From positions 6,277,463-6,341,462 of the forward strand of contig NC_036456.1 of assembly GCF_002775205.1 (NCBI RefSeq): DNA of 64,000 nucleotides. Reading direction: 5' to 3'. Made by a program: the position numbers and the translations under genes. The notes below the pieces were generated by a model. That model searched no databases. It saw only the letters and a program-made list of their open reading frames with translations, and was not told the origin of the DNA. This DNA comes from Xiphophorus maculatus (Eukaryota > Chordata > Actinopteri > Cyprinodontiformes > Poeciliidae). Shown here in pieces: positions 12,343 to 27,300 of this stretch (the stretch's first letter is position 1; the number at the start of each line of letters is the position of its first letter).

Positions 12343-12422
12343 TTACCAGTTGGTGGCGGTAATGCTCACCCAACGTTTTTTGCCAACCGCCAATAAATTT
12401 CAAGAAGAAGAAGAAGAAGACT
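12343..12422. repeat. dispersed repeat with (GAA)n tail
   Basis: TTGGTGGCGGTAATGC, CCAACCGCCAATAAA and a short AAG/GAA run form an inverted GGTGGCGG/CCGCCAA pair. I recognise this as a common fish interspersed repeat, often close to CpG-rich promoters, as here. The family name is not certain. Confidence 0.45.
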
Positions 12423-12479
12423 TCCGCCTCTGAGTTGTTACCGAAAGCTAAGTGTTAGCGGCATAACGTCCAATTTTCA

Positions 12480-12830
12480 AGTTCGTCCCGTGGGAATTTT
12501 GTTGATTTATGATAATGCCCGGGTTTTCATCGTTTTTTGGGGCCAATAGACATCTTTAAAATGACTGGTGCGATGCCTGGAGCACGGCAGCCTTTCTCCT
12601 CCGGGAGCTGCTGGTTGACAGCGAATGGCGGGAAGAGCGAGCGCTGCGGGAGGATTAATACAGGTGAGCGGATAGACTGAACATGGCGGGCGGCTGAGTA
12701 GCTGATGCTTATAGTGTAAGTGTAGCACAATAAATTTCATATAATCCCGGTCTGAACAAACGTGGCAGAAATCATCGTGGCGGTACATGGCTGGTAGGTG
12801 AGTTTCTAAGTGTGATGAACGAAGATGCAG
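12480..12830 (+). promoter_or_regulatory. CpG-rich patch with possible first exon
   Basis: This stretch is richer in CpG than its AT-rich surroundings. An ATG at 12561 in a reasonable context (AAAATGA) opens 34 codons (MTGAMPGARQPF...) ending at a strong donor, ACAG/GTGAGC, at 12663/12664. Just past it is a YY1-like AACATGGCGG. A pyrimidine-rich stretch without clear coding follows to about 13070. No second exon was found before the minus-strand cotransporter gene. It may be the start of a noncoding RNA, a lost gene, or chance. I do not recognise the peptide. Confidence 0.3.
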
Positions 12831-13199
12831 TAAATACCCCATATTGCCCCCTCCCCCCTCACCGTTCTCATATTTGTCCCCTGGTTTACCGGTCGTGTCT
12901 CCCCCTCGCCTCACATTACGTTTGTTCTGTGTTCGCTCGTCTTTCCTCCCTCCCTCCCCGGATTTATATTCGTCTGTCCCCTGGTCTATTTCCTCCCCTT
13001 CACCCCCCATCTTACGTTATTTCGTTCGCCTCTAATCTACCCCCCCTCCGTCCCCGCCACCACCACTCCAAGCCCCCAACTCTAGGCGGCATTTCCCGTA
13101 TTCTCAAACCCAAAGCTTGTCGGGTATGGGGCAAGGTGAGAATTCATCTATTAAACTCACTGAAGATGAATACATAAAACTAAAAGCTGCTGGAGTATA

Positions 13200-15370
13200 G
13201 ATAATTTTTATAAGTGTATTTGTGAGCCTGCCTCTTTATTATTAAATCGAATATACTTTCAGATCTCTGTATAACTTTTCTTCAGGTTAACTTAGAAAGT
13301 TAACAGGTTAATTATTATTATTAAATATCTATATGAGCCATCAATATGAGCTGAAAACTTATCCACTGAGTATTTGGGGTTGTAGTCTATTTTCATCAAA
13401 ACATTTAACACTCTCCATGCTCCCAGCTCCTCTCTGCATTTTAGTCCATCAATAAACTCACAACTCATGGCACACAGAGTTCATTTCACTTCACAGAGTT
13501 CACTTAATTTCTAGTTTGTTTTGATTAAACACGTTTTTTGTTTTCTCATTCTATAAACGTAGCTCATCACTAGAGCAGTTTGGTTTCCCACCCCAGGCCG
13601 TTTCTGCCATAAATCCACCATAAACAGTCACATGTTTCCCTGTGTTATCAAAGGCTTTACTGTTTTCTGTTGAATGGACTCTGCCAAATGAATACTTGAA
13701 TATTTGCATATGACCGTTGACAACTAGATTAGCCGGATCGCAGGAGACCTAATGAAAAATTCATTTTATTGGAATCTATATTCATGTTTTGGATTGATGG
13801 ATATCTTGAAATAGCTGTGGGAAGATCACACAGTTACAAAAATGTGACATTGGTCACATGTTTAATGATTGTTTTTATGGAAAATACAATTCATTTGATC
13901 ATTTTTCATGTCGTAGGGTGTATAATGTGATCAATATTTTATGTTTTCCCCAGTCCAGAAAGAATTTCTCCCAAGCGAGACAAATAAAGATACTAAACTT
14001 TTAAATTCTGTAGTCAGTAATAAAAGATGTACACAACAAAAACTCTCTATTTAATATTTTAGAAAAATCTACACAGCTAAAATATACATGTACAAGTACT
14101 AGTGCATTGTTATACAATTAGAAAAAACACATGAATCCATTAACTCCTGAATTAACTGTATGACATTTTCTATTGTTTGAATAATATTTTTTTTTCCCTT
14201 AGCAGAGCTTTCACTTCATCAAAAAGTGTATATCATATATGAGTTAGACACAACCCATGACCGTACTTGCAGTATGAACATTTACATATTGCTACAGCAA
14301 CATAAAGTATGTGCTCAATCGATAAGAGTTCACATAAAAAATATTGACAATCAAAAAGAAAATGGTTGATTTTGTCAAACCATTTTACTCCAGAAGTCAT
14401 CAATTCACATTATGTGGCATTTAAAAAGAATGGAAGGCAAATTCCCTGAATATATAATATATTTACATTTTTATAATGATAATAACCTTCCTATCTCTCA
14501 AGGAACGCTTGCTACAGTATTGGCTCAAGACGAGATGGCAGGAATATTTTTCAAGTTTATCTCAAGAACACCAAGATAATCCTTAAAATCGGGACAAAAA
14601 TTGTCAGGAGAATCTTGTACGGAATAGGCATTAATTAATCTGATTCATGACCCAGCCATTTCTTTTTATATATGCTTTTTTTTTTGGCTAATGTTCTTTG
14701 ATACTTCTTTTCAAGCTTCTTCAGGATGTTTGTTTTTACATTTTAAGTCTAGATTGTGTGGCTAACAGGATCCTATAAAACACTCTTGTGTATTTTTGAG
14801 TCTGATTCTCATCTCGTCTTCTTTAAGAACCAAGAAACTCAACTATTGGTTGAACTGAAATCTAAATTAAGATCCACAAGAAGAAGAATAAATTCACTAC
14901 ATCAAGTTACTGCATATCTATACATTGTTGTTAACTCATTTGACTCCAGCAGGAGCTACAACATCTTTTTCAAACCAATAGCTGCATCTCTTTTTGTAAT
15001 ATTACAGACATACATATTTCAACATTTCATCTCGCCATTATTCATGGAGAATTATTTACAGACCAGTTCTTCATTCCTATTGCAATCCCTTGTCTAAACA
15101 TAAAGTTTCACTTTGAGATACTCTGATCCGATATTAAATATTTGCATCGGTTCCGATATTGAAATTTTTTTTATTTTAGATAGGGTACCAGTAACAATGT
15201 GTCTGGTTCATAGGGGCTAAGCAGTTCTATGCTTGGTGCTCTGAGCGCCGTCGTTCTTCAAGGTTTGTTGCAGTTTACGTTTCACTTTTTCACTAAGTCA
15301 ATTTATCAGGCGATGCTAAACCTGAGATATCGATATTGGAAGCGAAAGAAAGTGGATTGGTGCATCGCTA
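13200..15370. other. AT-rich intergenic/3' flank, no gene seen
   Basis: No reading frame here resembles a known family. The right part should contain the 3' UTR of the minus-strand cotransporter gene that stops at 15374. No RNA gene or complete repeat was recognised. Confidence 0.45.
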
Positions 15371-15373
15371 GTT

Positions 15374-18300
15374 TTACTGGCAGTACAACGTGAGGACGTT
15401 CTCTTGGTTTCCTCGTATCAACACGGCAGGACAGTGAAGGCCACACGTCAGAGTGTCCAGCCAGGCCATATACAAAGCGCTGGGGCAATCGCTTTGAGGA
15501 ACTGGAAGGCTCCTGCGAGTTAGATACACAAATAAATGAGTCGATAAATATACAATTACATCAGTTAGCTGTAAATGCTTTCTTCATCCAAACATTTTCA
15601 GGTGTTTATAATCTGCACTCACACTAGAACAAGAGCGGTGTGTTTCGAATTCTTCCGAATGATTTCATTCAGCCTCACCTTACTCTCAGACTGTAAAATG
15701 TAAACAAAACGTTAGATATTTTTTATTGTACTACGACATATTTTTGTCTCAAATATTTGCTAAAAACGCCCACCTTCGGCTTAAAGGCCTCAAATTGTTT
15801 GTCAGATATCTTCCAGGGAGTGCTTTGTCTCAGCTCCTCCACAGAGACGCCTTCCTGCTGCTCATCATGCAGCCTGAAGGGGGCGACACTGTCCACAAAC
15901 CTGCTCATGCTGAAAAGAGAAAGCAGAGGTCAATTTTCCTGTGAAGAACAAACACACTGCCTGAAAGTGAACACACACAGATGGAAACCTGTGAAAGTGA
16001 GTGAGTCTTATTGGAACACCGCTATGTTGGTATCTGAGACAAATGGATTTTCTCAACATTTTAAACCAACAGTTAAAGTACCAATTCTGTAGATTATTTA
16101 TTAAAAGTACATTTCACTTTTTTGTGCTTCATAAACATAAAAAAGATGCATCATTAAATTTTTCTTACCTCTTTGGATGAGGGCGTTTCTCAATGTCTGT
16201 CATGACTATAACATCACTAATGTCCAAACGAAACCTATTCAGCAGAGTCATCATCCTAAAATATACAAGATAACATCATATTCACTGCATTACACAGCAT
16301 TCCATTCTAATCCACTCTAATCAATGAAACTGTGTGATAGAATTAAAATAATGACCTATATAAATGCTAATCAGTATGTTTATGAGTATATTGAACTCAG
16401 CTGGGGCGCCAGCTTGTTTTAATCAGACGGCTGCTCAGCAGAAGGACATCCTATTCTTCATGTTTATAATAAGATAAGTTTATAGCGTAATGGTGCTGAT
16501 TAGCCTTATTCAGTCATACTGTTCGTAGTAAATGTTCTAGTTTATCTTATGAAACTGTGAATCACGTTGCAGCTGCATATGTTTTGATAAGAGCTGAAAC
16601 GTGCATTAGACTAGGGATGATTTTCAATAAAAATGAGAGGTGCGGCAGAATGTGTTTTCAGAATAGGCAGAGATTGTAACTGAAACACATCTCTGTCCGT
16701 TCTCGCGAGTAAAAAGAAACTAACTCTCTTTTGTCTTTCCTGTGTCTTGCATTTAATGTTCTAGGTGCTTAGACTTGACACTGTGTATAGAAGTACTCAA
16801 ACAACTTGATTTCAACAAAGGGATAAATAGCAAAACATGTCTTTTCTCTTCGGAGTCTAAATCTTTCTTGAAAAACCTACTCATCGCGACCCTTCTCCAT
16901 GTTTTGTTCGTCGCCCACGGTGAAAACTCGGATCTTGCATCGGCGCCAGCGTTTCCTCCTGGTGATCAGGTAGGGCACCAGTAGAGTCAGACCTTAAAAC
17001 AGACAAAGTGATTGTAAATGGTGGCAGTTTGTACCGCTGATCTGGATAGAAGTGACGGGAACACATTTATCTTAAAATCTGGTTTTAAGATAAAGGGATT
17101 AACACAGTAACATATTATTACTAAAAAATTTAAGTATTTGGTCATAAAAGCTACAATTTTTACAATGTAAACCCTTATGTTTAAGGCAGGTCTCACAGCT
17201 TCACTTGGAAGCAGAGGTGTTCATACAGTCGATATTTTTTATTCAAAATTACGTTCTGTTCCTTTAACATCTACAGATTTCTATATCACAATAATCTGAA
17301 AACTTATTAGGTAATAAGAATCATTTTAAAAAATCATTCTTCTTTTAATTTTTAATTACAGAAATGAAATGCATGTTAAATTTTTTAAACAACAGCACAG
17401 TCTTGGTCCAACTGTAGGAAGGTTGAAAAAGCACTCTCCCAGCATCACTATGCTTTTTAGTGGATATGTTTTTCTTTCTCTGAAATGCTGTGTTGTGATG
17501 TGACACACCTTCCAAAAAGTAAAATTTTTGTCCAATCAGTGCACAGAATATTTCCCCAAATATCTTCAATATGCATTTCTTGGCAAATGTAAGTCAGACT
17601 TTCTAGATCTTTTTGGTTAGATGTTTTTGCCTTTGGAAGACCCCCATTGCTACTATTCTTATTAGCCTGATCACGCCTGGAAATGTTTGCAGCCATTTCA
17701 TGTTTTTCTTTTATCTATATACTGTATATCTAAGACTAAATCCTTTTCAAATCAGACGTTTGCCCGTATTACTCACCTCCATCGTCTGCTATCCAGTAGA
17801 TATCAATGGTTTTCTTTCCCTGGTTGTTTTGAAACACTGTGTTCATCTGATCGCTGCTGCCTTCGTCAGACATGTCATCAGCTGCATCTGTATCACATGA
17901 CCATACAAATGCCACATTACCGGCCTCTTCCACTTCCCCTCCAGAAACAAGCAGCAGCAAGACAGAAATAAATATTGGTTGTTAAAATCAGTCCATTTTA
18001 TTTGGCTGGGCGATACCGACACGTTAAAATAGGACAGATATCAACCAATAACAATCTTTGTACTGATATGTCGTGAATCCCGAGAAACACCGCAATACAA
18101 AAACTACCAAAACGGAACCTAAATTCACTTAACTTAGTGTTAAAGTCAGATAAAAATTCTTGAAATCCATGTTTATGTGAACAAATGTAATGGTTGTGTT
18201 ATTGGTTTACTGCAAACGCCTGAAAAACTTTGACCTTTGCCAATAATGTGAACATGCAACACAAGTTGCAATTTTGTGAAGAGAAGTTAAGAATTATGAA

Positions 18301-21300
18301 GACATTTTGATTTTTAACACGCAAGAAATATTGAAAGAGAGAGTATGAGAGTCAATATTTATGGTACCTAGCTGTGGTATGTGTTTATACAAAAGGACAC
18401 TTAATCATTTGTGTTGCATCAGTCAGTAACTTGCAAGTGAAGTAACTTTTAGTTTAAGTGAAAGTGGAACAGAAAAACATGCTATGGCAGCAAGAGCTAT
18501 GATTTCTTTACTGTAAACAAAAGAGAGGTGGAAAATGTTCTCCGAATACAATGACTTGTAATCATGGCATTCTCAACATCTTCACAGTTGTTTCTTGCGT
18601 TACTTTGCATTTCGTTTCATTTTGCCACCATGTTTATTCCAGTATAAAGTTCAGAACAACAGAATTTTATATTTTGGCTAACGTGCCACCTCACCCGTTT
18701 CCTCCTCGTTGGTTTGCTGGTCCGGATTGTCCACATTTTCATCGGCCTCAAAGCCCTGGTTCACTGTGGGGTTCAAACGACATGGTCAGATCCATGTTAG
18801 TTTAATTAACACTTTATGTGTTAAAGTCCAAAAGTAAAATGTTGTTGAATAAGAAAAAAAACCTTCATATTCTAAATCATCAGAGATATCCAGTCCTTCC
18901 ACCATCCTCAAGATGCACAAACCGTAGTTAGAGTCAAATGTATCACTATAAAAAAAAAACATAATTAGAAAATCTGAAATTCTCTTTTAAATCACATACC
19001 GCAGCCCGTTTTTACCATTCATATCGCAGCTGCTGTTAGTTCAGAAATGACATATTTTGAGCCAGTTGAAAAAAACAATCTCAATCTTACTAAATGGTGT
19101 TGATGTAATCCTCGATGCTTTCCGGAGCGCTGTCCCTCCAGTTCGTCTTGAATCCCAGAACCAGAGTGTTGGGTTTCAGTTTACCCAGACCGGACGCCTT
19201 GAAAAGATTGAAGATGAACAGTTAATATGATGAGATTTTGATTAACCCTTTAACTGGCGGCATCCCATCCATGGGACAAATCTAGATTTTCTGAATTCTC
19301 TGCCTTCTTTTCCTCTTTAAACTGCTGGTGTCCATTATGACGTTTTTATTGGGCAGCCTAGAATCCCCCTCCGCCCAGCCTTTTGATTGACACCGCATTC
19401 AACCAATAATGTTATAAAATGGCTTTTCCTGAGCCAATAATATCCAGAGAGCGACTTGAGCTCATTTTGACATGCCTGTATTCTTTCTTTAATATTTCTG
19501 ACTGGTCAACTCGGAGACTAAATCTAAAGCCACGGATGTGTAGCCAATACGTTTCCTGTCATAGGGATATAAGGCATTTTGGGGTTTGTTTTGACATGAA
19601 TCCACCAGCTGCATGCATAACCATGCGCAATGTGTGCGTCAAAGTCGGGCTCTGAGCGCCCTCATGCGTAAAGGTGTTTACAGGACTTGTTCTCACCAAC
19701 GGAGAGACACGTTGTCAGAACGCGTCAAAACTGGATGTGTTTCTTCAGCAAAACTTCACAACTCACGCGAGTGGATGATTATGGCCGTAAGAGTGCTGAC
19801 ATATTTTGGATCTGAGAATACCGGAAACTTTTAGTCGTCCGCTGCTACAGTCGGAGCAAGGTGGGTAGAGCATACCGTTACAGTGCGGGGAAATTAGGGG
19901 GCAAAGTAGAAGGAGGGGGGGTCATCGTACCACTAGAGTGCAGGGGTGGTAGCGTATCGCAAGACGGGGGAGGAGGTCTGACTGTACACTAACCACCTCT
20001 CCGTCCGTACCTCCGCCGCTCTGACGATGGCGGCAACCTGCGAAAAGTTTCCTGTATTCTCAAATCCAAAACTTGACAGATATGCTATTTTATTTATATA
20101 ATTATAAGTAATTTCCACTATCAGCAATAATGTGTCTATCTGAGGATTCCTCTGGTCATTATCTTTCATTAGAGCCCTCATTGACCTTTACAACACCTGT
20201 ACATCCTCAAAAATAAACATGTCCAAAATGACATTTCTTTTTGTGCTATCTTGGTCAGTCTTGAAATCCACGAGCAGAATACTTTATTCTACACATTTAT
20301 TGTATTTTCCAGTCCATACATTCAACACTCAATGTGCATTTACAAGAAATAAAAATGAAAAATCTGGCTGAAGCAAAATTTTTCTATTTCTTTTGTGTTA
20401 CAAACGTAATAGCTACAAACTACTTACAGTTAAATATTTTTGACTGAAAAAATAGAAAATGTAGCTTGTCATTTTCATAAAGAGGCCAAGCTTCGACATG
20501 TACTCCAAATTGTCCAGCAGCTGATTTAATTTGGGTATGACTTTTCAACTGTTTTTTTGATTTTTGTACTGCCAGTGAAGGGGTTAAATATTGTTAAAGC
20601 ACTTCATTTGATAGAATGTTTATTACAATGTTTGTCGTTTTTAACCTTTTTAAATAGTTTATTTCTGGATATCTGCCACACTCACTGCAACACACACTCC
20701 AAAATAAACTGAGATTTGTAGGTTTTCCACTCTTCCAGAGTCCCATTAAGTTTGAATTAGTAGTTACTCCGATGTTTATCTTTGGTATTCTTGGATTACT
20801 TCAGCAAACATATTGGGAAATGAATAAAATAAATAATTTTTCTTACCTGTAGCAGCTGCTTAGCTCCAGCCCTTAAGTTGTCAGCAGTGAGAGAAGTGTA
20901 GAACGACCGCACCTTCCTCTTGTTCAGCCACTTAACCAGGCAGTCTGTGGCGTCCTCAGGCCGCGTCATCCTGTCCTGCTCCTAGAAAGGGCAAAAAAAT
21001 CAAATGAATTGATGGGAAGATTTAGTGGAGGAAAATTGGACTGAACGGCAACCAGAAATACAGCTCAACAATTGCAGTGTTGATAAAGTGTAGCTTAATG
21101 CTCATTTTTTAAGGGGATTCTTAGTATATATGACCAAAAGCTGCTACCAGTATAATATCGCCACAGATCATGAGGCAGATGTGCTTCGTGAAGGTGCAGA
21201 CAAAGTCCACCAGTGCGGGCCGCTGGTTTGGAGGACCAGTTAGGACAAGACACTGAGGCCTGGAACAAGACGGGAGAAAGCAAAAAAAATGGGAATTGGT

Positions 21301-24300
21301 AAATGCTTTGGACAGAATGCCGGGCAAAAGTTTCAAATCAATTTAATTTCTTTACGTTTCAAGTCCAAAGAGCTAAGAGGAGATTTAATAAAGTGTGGAC
21401 TTTATTGGGCAATTTGACAATCTTAAAATTGAATGTTTTGTCTTTTTTTTATAGCCACTCCTTTAGTTTTTATGTTAATATCATATAAAATGGGATTTCT
21501 ACTAAAAAGCAGACATGTTGCACCCATTTACTAAACTCTATACATTAAGGTTCCCGCCCCAAAAAAGAAAACATACACACAAAAAATTAATGTCTTGCTC
21601 TTGTTGCTGAGAATAAACTTAAGCTGTTTTCCACATCAGGAAAAAAAGCTAAATAACTTGAAAAATGTTCCATGTTGCCTGAATTTCAAACATTTAAAAC
21701 GGTTTTCTATTAAAACTAGATGATTTTGTTCCATTAACAGATTGCCTGTTTAGCTTTTTTGCTATACGAATTGACAAAATTTGGATTAAATGAGTTTTGC
21801 CATGTGCCAGGCAATGCAAAAAGACCTAATTTAAAACTGGTTCATTGGTAATACTGTGGCAGAATTACTGTAATTCTGCCACACTTTACGCTATCTCTAG
21901 TATAGCATCGAGTGAAATTAATCTGAGGGGCGTTCTTTTAATAGACGGTAAATTGCGAAAATAACTTGCTAGATATTGAAAAATCCAGTTGTTATGGATT
22001 AATGGGCAAATATATTTACTCACAGGACTTTAAAAGAACCGCGTACAATTAAAATAAGCAAAAATATCCAGGAATTGGATGAGTAAGAACATTTTTAAAA
22101 ATGAATGAACAAAGGATGGTCATTACTGGGTTAATGAAAATATATTGAAAATCGACGATAATCTACTCACCTGAAATTCTTCACATGATCCTCCACTCCG
22201 GTCAGAGAGACGGAGGAAGACAAAGCGATGTTGTATGTGCCTGCCTGGATCGACGAACCCCAGTTTATCTCTGTGGAAAGCGAAACGGTGGCTTAGCAAG
22301 AGCAAATGCAGCAAAACGTTTTCTGCTCGCTTCCAATTCAACGTCACTCAGCTGAACTGAGCTCAGGTTCAACGAGCTGCACCCACTCGGTTTGTTGTAG
22401 TTGACGTATCCGAAGAGGAAGATGATGATGCACCAGGTGACTAGAGCGGCCCACCAGGTGAACAGGAACATCAGAACCAAAGATATGACCGCTCCAAACA
22501 GAGCTGCCCATTTGCTGTAGTGTTGGAAGGACGGTCTCCAGCCTGAAAGAGTCGACAAATAAGACGTGTTTTTCCGTGTTATCTGCCTTAAATGTGGGGC
22601 TAAAAGTTTGTCTAAAATGACCAGATGTACTTTTTGATATTTCTCTCTGAGAAGGGTTGTTGGTCATGTTTGTCCAATCTGCTATGTGAACTGAGATGCT
22701 AAACCAGCTGACTCATACGGAGTATAAAGAGGCAGAACTTTAGGTAGTTACCTGCAGAGTTGGGTAGTAACTAGTTACTTTTACTTGAGTAACTTCTTTT
22801 GAAAAATGTACTTTTAGGAGTATTTTTACGAGGCTGACTTTTACTTGACTTATTTTATTACGAAGTATTTCTACTCTTGAGTAAATTTTCAGGATTTTCT
22901 ATTCCAGATTATTTGTACAAGAGAGGCCCAGGATTCAGCGTGAAACCTTTTTTATGTATGTACTTGTGGAAAGAAACATAAACCAAAAAAAAAGTAAATA
23001 AATATACAATGAACAAATCTCCCTTAGTCATAAGAAAAAGTTAATGTGCTCACTTAGGTAGGGTAGGGTTAGGGTCATAACCCCTATCATAATCTAAAAT
23101 TTGTTATTAAATAATTGCTGTTGCTAATGTCTGACTTTATGCATAACATACAAATAGTCTCATATTACAATTGTGTTTCTTTCAGCAAAGAGGATTGTGT
23201 AAGTTAGTGTCCAGATTAGAAAGTCTAGACGTGTTAGAGAAATTAGAAATATAGATTTTGGATATGGGAATCACTTTCTGGAAAGGAGAAAATTATTTTA
23301 AATTGGGACCAAAGAACAAACAAATCATCTTCCATGAGGTTTAGAGGCCTTCTACTTTGTTCTTGTAAAGCTAACCCTAACCCTTACCCTAACCCTAAAC
23401 CAAATACATTAATTAAACATTTTTTTAAAAAAGGAAAGTGACTTACCAGGGGAATTGGTGATGGACGCATGAAAACAACTGAAGTTAATCAGGCAATAGG
23501 AGCAAAGGAAAAAATTAGAGATGAGGGGAGCGATGGCGTTAAGGTCCGCTGTATTGCCACATGGGGGGCAAAAAGACAAAATGTAAACTTACACTGTTAA
23601 CCTGTGTAAGTTAATCATATGATTATGATTAACTTATGAATAATCATTTGCAAAAAATATCACGTCTCACACACCAATAAGGATGACGGCTGTAGCAATA
23701 AGGAAGCAGAGAACGTAAGCTCGATATGGTTCGTTGTTTTTCCCATAACCTTTCCCAAAGAAAATGATGTACGGGTATATTTGGTCCTTGCAGAGACACT
23801 GAAAAAGAAGACAGGAAAGTTGTTTTATTCAATGTTGACACACAATTTAGTGTTATAAAACAGAATACTTTTAGTTGAACGTTGTTTCACCTGAAAGATT
23901 TTGGGTGCAGAGACAAGAAAACCCAGGGCAGAAGATAAAGTGGCAGCAAAGATACCCACAAGGATGATGTAGTAAACACCAGAGAGTTGTCCAAGAACCT
24001 GGTTGGAATATTTGAGCAAAATCAACAGGAGATCATTTTGTACAGCCACCCTTAAAGATCGTAAACGATCCTTAAGTGAAACAGTCGAGACTATCCACAA
24101 CAATGAGTTTGATTGATACATTGAAGTTGTTGGCGAGTCCATATCGACAGGTCTTCGACTGGCTACAGTCTGTGAAGTTCCAACCCATTGTACACGCCAG
24201 TCCCACGCAGCCGTCCGTGTTGTTTCCCGTCAGGATGTGACTTTTATTCCCAGAGGCGTCCCGCACTACACTTGACCCTGGAAAAAAAAAAAAATACTCC

Positions 24301-27300
24301 AAGTCTGAGATTTCTGGTATTTCTTATCACATTTTTTGGAAAACTACAGTTTTTTTACTACATGGACGCTAAACCATAAAATTACCTCTTGCATTTTCAT
24401 TTTGTTCAACAATTTTAAAGACAGTCAGTATTGGCAAACACTAATTTCAGCAAGCTCAAAGATATACTGCGCCAATCAATAATTAGACAAGGCGAAGATA
24501 GGAATGTGATAAAAGTAACGCACCAGTAGTTACGGCTATCACCACGTAGCTGAATGTTGTCCAAAAAATAGCCCACAATGTACCCTTTGGGATAGCTGTT
24601 GCAGGGTCCTGCAAACAGAAAGATGATCATCTCCTTGCTTCTTGTTGCTCAACGTCTTTTTTTCAGCCTTGTTGAGATTCAAACCTTTAGATCTCCACAG
24701 ATGTTGACCCCGGACATAATGCCAGTAGCAGCAGGAAAGAAAATGGCGAACATCCGGAAAAAATTGCCGTCAGGGCCCCGCCAGTCTGGTGTGAGGTTCT
24801 GGACAAAAATATCGCCTGTAGAGAGCGTTGACAAAGAGTGAGCAGCTGCGTTTCCAATTATGTTGTCAAATGAAGTGTTTGGTGGGAAAGAGAAGAGTTT
24901 TTTACCTCGGTATCCGAAGATGCCGATAGCCTTTTTATCATTGTTTGGAGGGATTACGGTGCCAATAAGGTAGTTTGCAAAGGACACCATAAGCGCTAAG
25001 AAGAACAAAATCTGGGCCTGAAAGCAACACAAAACAAGTTATTTAAAAACAGTGATTAAGTCAAAAAACATTTCATGAATTAAGCAAAACAGTGTTGCTT
25101 TTTAGCACAAAATTTCTCACGGATAGGCTCACCTTGGACTCCCACTCCATTCCAGCCAGAACAATCATAAGAAGAATCGTGACTGTGATTACGCCCACAA
25201 TGCGAACGTCATTGATTGAATCCACCATGATGGCACCAAAGTCCTAAAATGAGTGACATAATTCTCAAAAGAGCTATGCAACAAATTGGGTTTTAATATG
25301 AAAGGCGTAATATGAGGAAAAGATTTACGGAAATTCTTACCTGTATGTGTATTTAAATCATTTTTACAAAATATATGCATGAAAAACTTCACAGACATTT
25401 TTTTACCATACACTAAAATCACCTTAAAACATACTCACTAAACTTATAAGTATGATTTTTTTTCTCTCTTTGAATAAAACAAGTATTGACATAAGATGAA
25501 ACAGATCCACCTACATGCAACAAATCACGAACCACCAATGAAAAACCAACAGTGTGGAGCGAACAGGCCAGCGCGTTTGCAAAGGCGAACACCAGTCCAA
25601 TTGGTGCTCCGATTTCAGGACCCAGTGTACGGGAGATCATGAAATATGCACCGCCTGCAAAATGTTTCACACACACACAAAAAAGAACTATTTTTATGAA
25701 AAGCTAGCAAACAAATACTGAAATAATAAAACACTGATTACAGCTATAAGATTTGCTTTGCCTCTCAAAATTGTTCATATCCTATCAACTTAGTTTTGTT
25801 TTGTTTTTACACTTTGTTCTTGTCAGTCTTTAATGTGTTTTATTTTGTGATTGAAACACACAAAATAGTGTAGAACTGTGAACTGAGAAGAAAGTTAAAG
25901 ATTAGATTTTTTTTTTCTGTTAACAAAAATCTGTCTTGTCCATGTTTTATCAGAATGTCTAGCCATGGATTCTACTTTTGAACATCACTTGATGATGTCA
26001 TATTAACACATGGACATCTTTGATTCAGGCCATTCTATCATAGCTCTGGCTGTCCAAGCACCAGTGGCGTGAACAGATGTTTTGGGGTCGGGGGCTCAAG
26101 TGGAAAAAAAGGGCACCTTGTAGGACAAATGGAACTGCTGGCAGATTTTTAAATGCACCTCCTGCACTAATTTCTAAATCCCACAACAAATGTGAGCAAA
26201 ACTTTGTTATTCCACTAATGTTGAATGTTTCTATTAAATAAGAAATACAGTTAAAATCACATGAATAGGTTTGGTCACGCGATAAGTCGTTAAACAACAT
26301 ACGCCTCAGCACAGTGCAAAAAATTTCGTTATGTAAAAAGTGTTGTTTTTTCGGGTTTTTTTTACTAGTGTTTACATTGGGAAATTTATTTTCGGAATTT
26401 GCACAAATTTCAGGTCAGTGGAAACGCAGCCATTGCCAATTTATATCAACTTACATGTGAAAATGAGTATTTTTGTCTTTGTCTTATCTTTCATTAACAG
26501 TAAAAGCAAGTTGTCAGAATAAAACAGAGAAAGGATCTTTGCAAGGCAATTCTTAAGCATTTTTGTCTTCCATTGCTTTATTGTAGAACAAATTTCATTA
26601 ATTAATAAAAGTGTCTTTGTTTTCGCTATTTACACAGATACATTTTGTGCATCATGTCATTGTTCCCATCATGTTTCTCTGCTGAGTACAAAAATTTCAA
26701 GTGTCCACTAATGTCAGGCAATAAAGTGATGTATAATTTGTTTGTACTGATGACCCAAGCTACATATTCCCCATCATTTTTAATTTACAATAATGCAAAT
26801 AAATTTTTACATTTTATTACTTTGCACATAGACTCACCTGATTTCACCCTCCCATTGGTGGCAATAGCAGAAATGGACAGCGCAGTAATAGAGGTCACCA
26901 CCACAGACATCCCAATAATTACACAAGTCAACACTGTCAGGAGAGGAAAATATATATTTATTAGTCATAATTATAACTCATTTCTGTATTTTATTTTCTT
27001 CTTTAACATGTTCAGAAAATAATAACTTGGCAAATCCGTTGCTGTTTTGTTACTTTTCTCTTTTCTTCCTTTCCTTTCCAAGACATATACGTCAAATCAA
27101 GTATCCAAATCATTACAAACATAATTCATTCACAGTTTTAAAAAACACCATTTTACCACATTGTGAACATCAAATAAACTTAGTTCCAAAAACCCAAAGG
27201 GTCTGACTCACCAACGCCTGCCTGAGACGTGATCCATGACAGACGCAAGAACATGATAACCCCCCAAATATTCAGCATGCAGCGCATCTGTTCCCAAAGA

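Noticed and set aside
12812-13177. Pro/Ser-rich plus-strand frames
   Set aside because: They arise from a pyrimidine-rich CCTCCC tract, with no homology or splice support.
14756-15097. 113-codon plus-strand frame
   Set aside because: Low-complexity hydrophobic composition, no family resemblance, no splice or start support.
26020-26060. Short Tc1-like match (CATAGCTCTGGCTGT)
   Set aside because: Too short to assign alone; the surrounding sequence shows no TIR.
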